Assembly: GCA_963969345.1 (NCBI GenBank)
Contig: OZ017770.1
Span: forward strand, 6,581,246 to 6,645,245
Direction: 5' to 3'
Length of the DNA stretch: 64,000 nt
Source of the DNA: Turbatrix aceti
Lineage: Eukaryota; Nematoda; Chromadorea; Rhabditida; Panagrolaimidae
A model generated the notes under the pieces. That model was not told the DNA's origin, ran no database searches, and saw nothing but the letters and a program-made list of their open reading frames with translations. Below, piece by piece: positions 62,396-64,000 of the stretch (position 1 is the first letter of the stretch; the number at the start of each line of letters is the position of its first letter). The translations under genes were made by a program, and so were the position numbers.

Positions 62396-64000
62396 ATGGC
62401 ACCATGCTCGCTGGACGAGATGCCGACTGTGACTGGATCCGCAGTAGCGTTTTCAAAAAACCTGATCAGTCGTATATCGACTCGATTTCGACCCAAGAAG
62501 TCACCTGTCCCGGGCCGTGTCCCATTCGCTCCAGAAAGAGTAGGTTTTGCGACTTTTGTTTAGCCGATATTTGTAACCATTGCGCAATTTATTGTTCTGT
62601 CGTCATTTTAAAACATCATTGTTTGTTATACATATGTACGAGATAACCCGGTCCACTTGTATTGTTTTATGTTGGCTCTAAGCTTCAACTTTCGGTTAAG
62701 CACGAGAGCTTAGGTCGTTGTCGCTGTCGACAACCTACCTCTTCTTTCAATTGCGCTCATCAACTAGCCCCCCGCGCAAGTTTGACTTCTGGGCAAGCGG
62801 AATAGAGAGGGTTTGCACGTTAACGAGTTCACAACCTTGCCTCACTTTTCTGTCCCGTGTAATCGCTTCCAGTCGGTCGTTCGATTTGAAATAAATTTTT
62901 GTCAGTAATAAATGCTTTTTGTGTATGCCTGTTTTATTTTGTCGTTTAGCTTACGAAAAAAGCATGTTAGGCGACATTTTTTTATTAGAAAGGATTGGCT
63001 CTTTTGATTTTCCGCTTGACCAGTACTCAGGACCATGGGCTTTATGTTTCTCTGGGGTCCATATATAGGCAGGGTTGGCAAAGTTGTTTTACGGCTCTTA
63101 ACAACATTTCGTTACTCTACATGTAAACTTTTTGTGGTTCTGTATAATATTCACAATTTAATTAAAATATGAAGTTTTGGAAACTTTTTCGTCATAGAGT
63201 AAGTTTTTTTTTATTCTAACCCGTGACTTAACGATGCTCAAGTTTATGATATGAGTCGTTTTTTGAAAAATTTCCCAACTGTTTGAAGCAGCTTCAAAAA
63301 ATCAGTTAACGCTGCATGCGAGGCACAGAATACGCACCAATCATTGAGGCTACGTTTTTTCATTTGAACGATCAATGAAGGTTTTCTCCTGTCTGCCCCT
63401 CAACTTTTTGAAGCAGCATTCCTTATTTTTTTTCGCATTGTTTTAAAAAGTGGTAACGCAAATATCATGATTGCTCTTTTTTACGTCGAATGCATAGTGG
63501 TAAATTATGAAGGAAGGCATAAGGCATACATATTTATGCTCGTCTGTCGTCCAGGACAATTGGATGGGCTAGAATGCTCGGAGGTCACACCTCTTTCTAG
63601 CATGTGCACTATTTTTTCTGCGGCTCCTCTATCGCCAATCCCTTCGAAAAAAAATTTGATGGCAGTCGAGTTTTATCATCACTCCACCCTCTATTCATCC
63701 AAGTAAAAATGCGAAATAACAACATTTCTTGCATTGTTGACATCTGGAAAAGTGTACCCACTTGTCTTGAATTCCAGATGTCTTTTAGATAAATTAGGCG
63801 TTTTTTGAGGAAAATAAGTCGTGTCCTATGTGAATAGTGTCTATTTTCCTTCTTCAATTTCAGAAAAACTTCTTCAGTCGACCGCTAGGAATGAAGTTGC
63901 CGAAAGAATTAGAAATTTCGCTTCGCTACCTGCAGGAAGTCATTCGAAATGGCCAGAGAAATATGTACTATCGCAGTGTCAATGCATTCGTCGATGCGCT
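62396..64000 (+). CDS. Unrecognised protein, first two exons (truncated at window edge)
   Basis: Exon 1 (62396-62539, 48 codons) begins MAPCSLDEMPTVTGSA and ends VPFAPER at a GTAGGT donor. Exon 2 starts at 63864 after TTTCAG and stays open to the window edge in the matching phase 0: KNFFSRPLGMKLPKELEISL, then RYLQEVIRNGQRNMYYRSVN. The intron is 1.3 kb, long for this window. The N-terminus is basic (ISRISTRFRPKKS) and the second exon is likely helical. The shared phase and the acceptor just before the ATG support the join, but translation could instead begin at the ATG at 63891. No family assignment. Confidence 0.5.

Overview
The window is animal nuclear DNA and most likely comes from a nematode. 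Nearly all genes are split by very small introns, mostly 40-80 bp. Several gene products resemble nematode proteins: a SEM-5/GRB2 adaptor starting MEAVAQHDF, an ODR-2/HOT-type Ly6 protein, a CDH-4-like Fat cadherin, and an UNC-64-like syntaxin with interchangeable last exons. Base composition is moderate, and several introns use GC instead of GT donors. An enoplean (Trichinellida-type) worm is my best guess, but nothing in the window fixes the genus.

Layout from left to right. (-) 5' part of a type IV collagen alpha chain, cut by the left edge (1-2509). (-) SLC25A38-type mitochondrial carrier (3789-4909), divergent from (+) GRB2/SEM-5 (5697-6572). (-) SLC5 sodium-coupled monocarboxylate-type transporter (7044-9359), divergent from (+) SLC7 LAT-type amino acid transporter (12085-14079). 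(+) SLC16 monocarboxylate-type transporter (18136-20980). A hAT-like non-autonomous transposon with an 8-bp target duplication (21498-22036). (-) ODR-2/HOT-like Ly6 gene (23354-24920, ends tentative). (-) GKAP/DLGAP protein (25963-27473), divergent from (+) protein phosphatase methylesterase (28975-30252). (+) a small unknown protein (30905-31305). (-) syntaxin-1 with three alternative transmembrane exons (31973-34656). A ~1 kb palindromic repeat (37943-38960). (+) a short matrix metalloproteinase (40550-41374), whose stop codon overlaps that of a (-) four-helix membrane protein (41371-41950). (-) sideroflexin (42580-43844), divergent from (+) a Fat-like cadherin of about 4,330 residues (45521-59829). 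(+) a small two-helix membrane protein (61092-61531). (+) the first exons of an unrecognised gene cut by the right edge (62396-64000).

The genes do not form a single pathway. They are typical housekeeping, signalling, transport, basement-membrane and synaptic genes. Splice models were built by hand from reading frame, splice consensus and family alignment. Phase is consistent at every junction given for the confidently called genes. I saw no CRISPR array, rRNA, intact tRNA or prokaryotic-type system. The most interesting features are the tandem alternative syntaxin anchors, the palindromic element, the tail-to-tail overlap, the metalloproteinase without a cysteine switch, and several stop-free introns whose length is a multiple of three.
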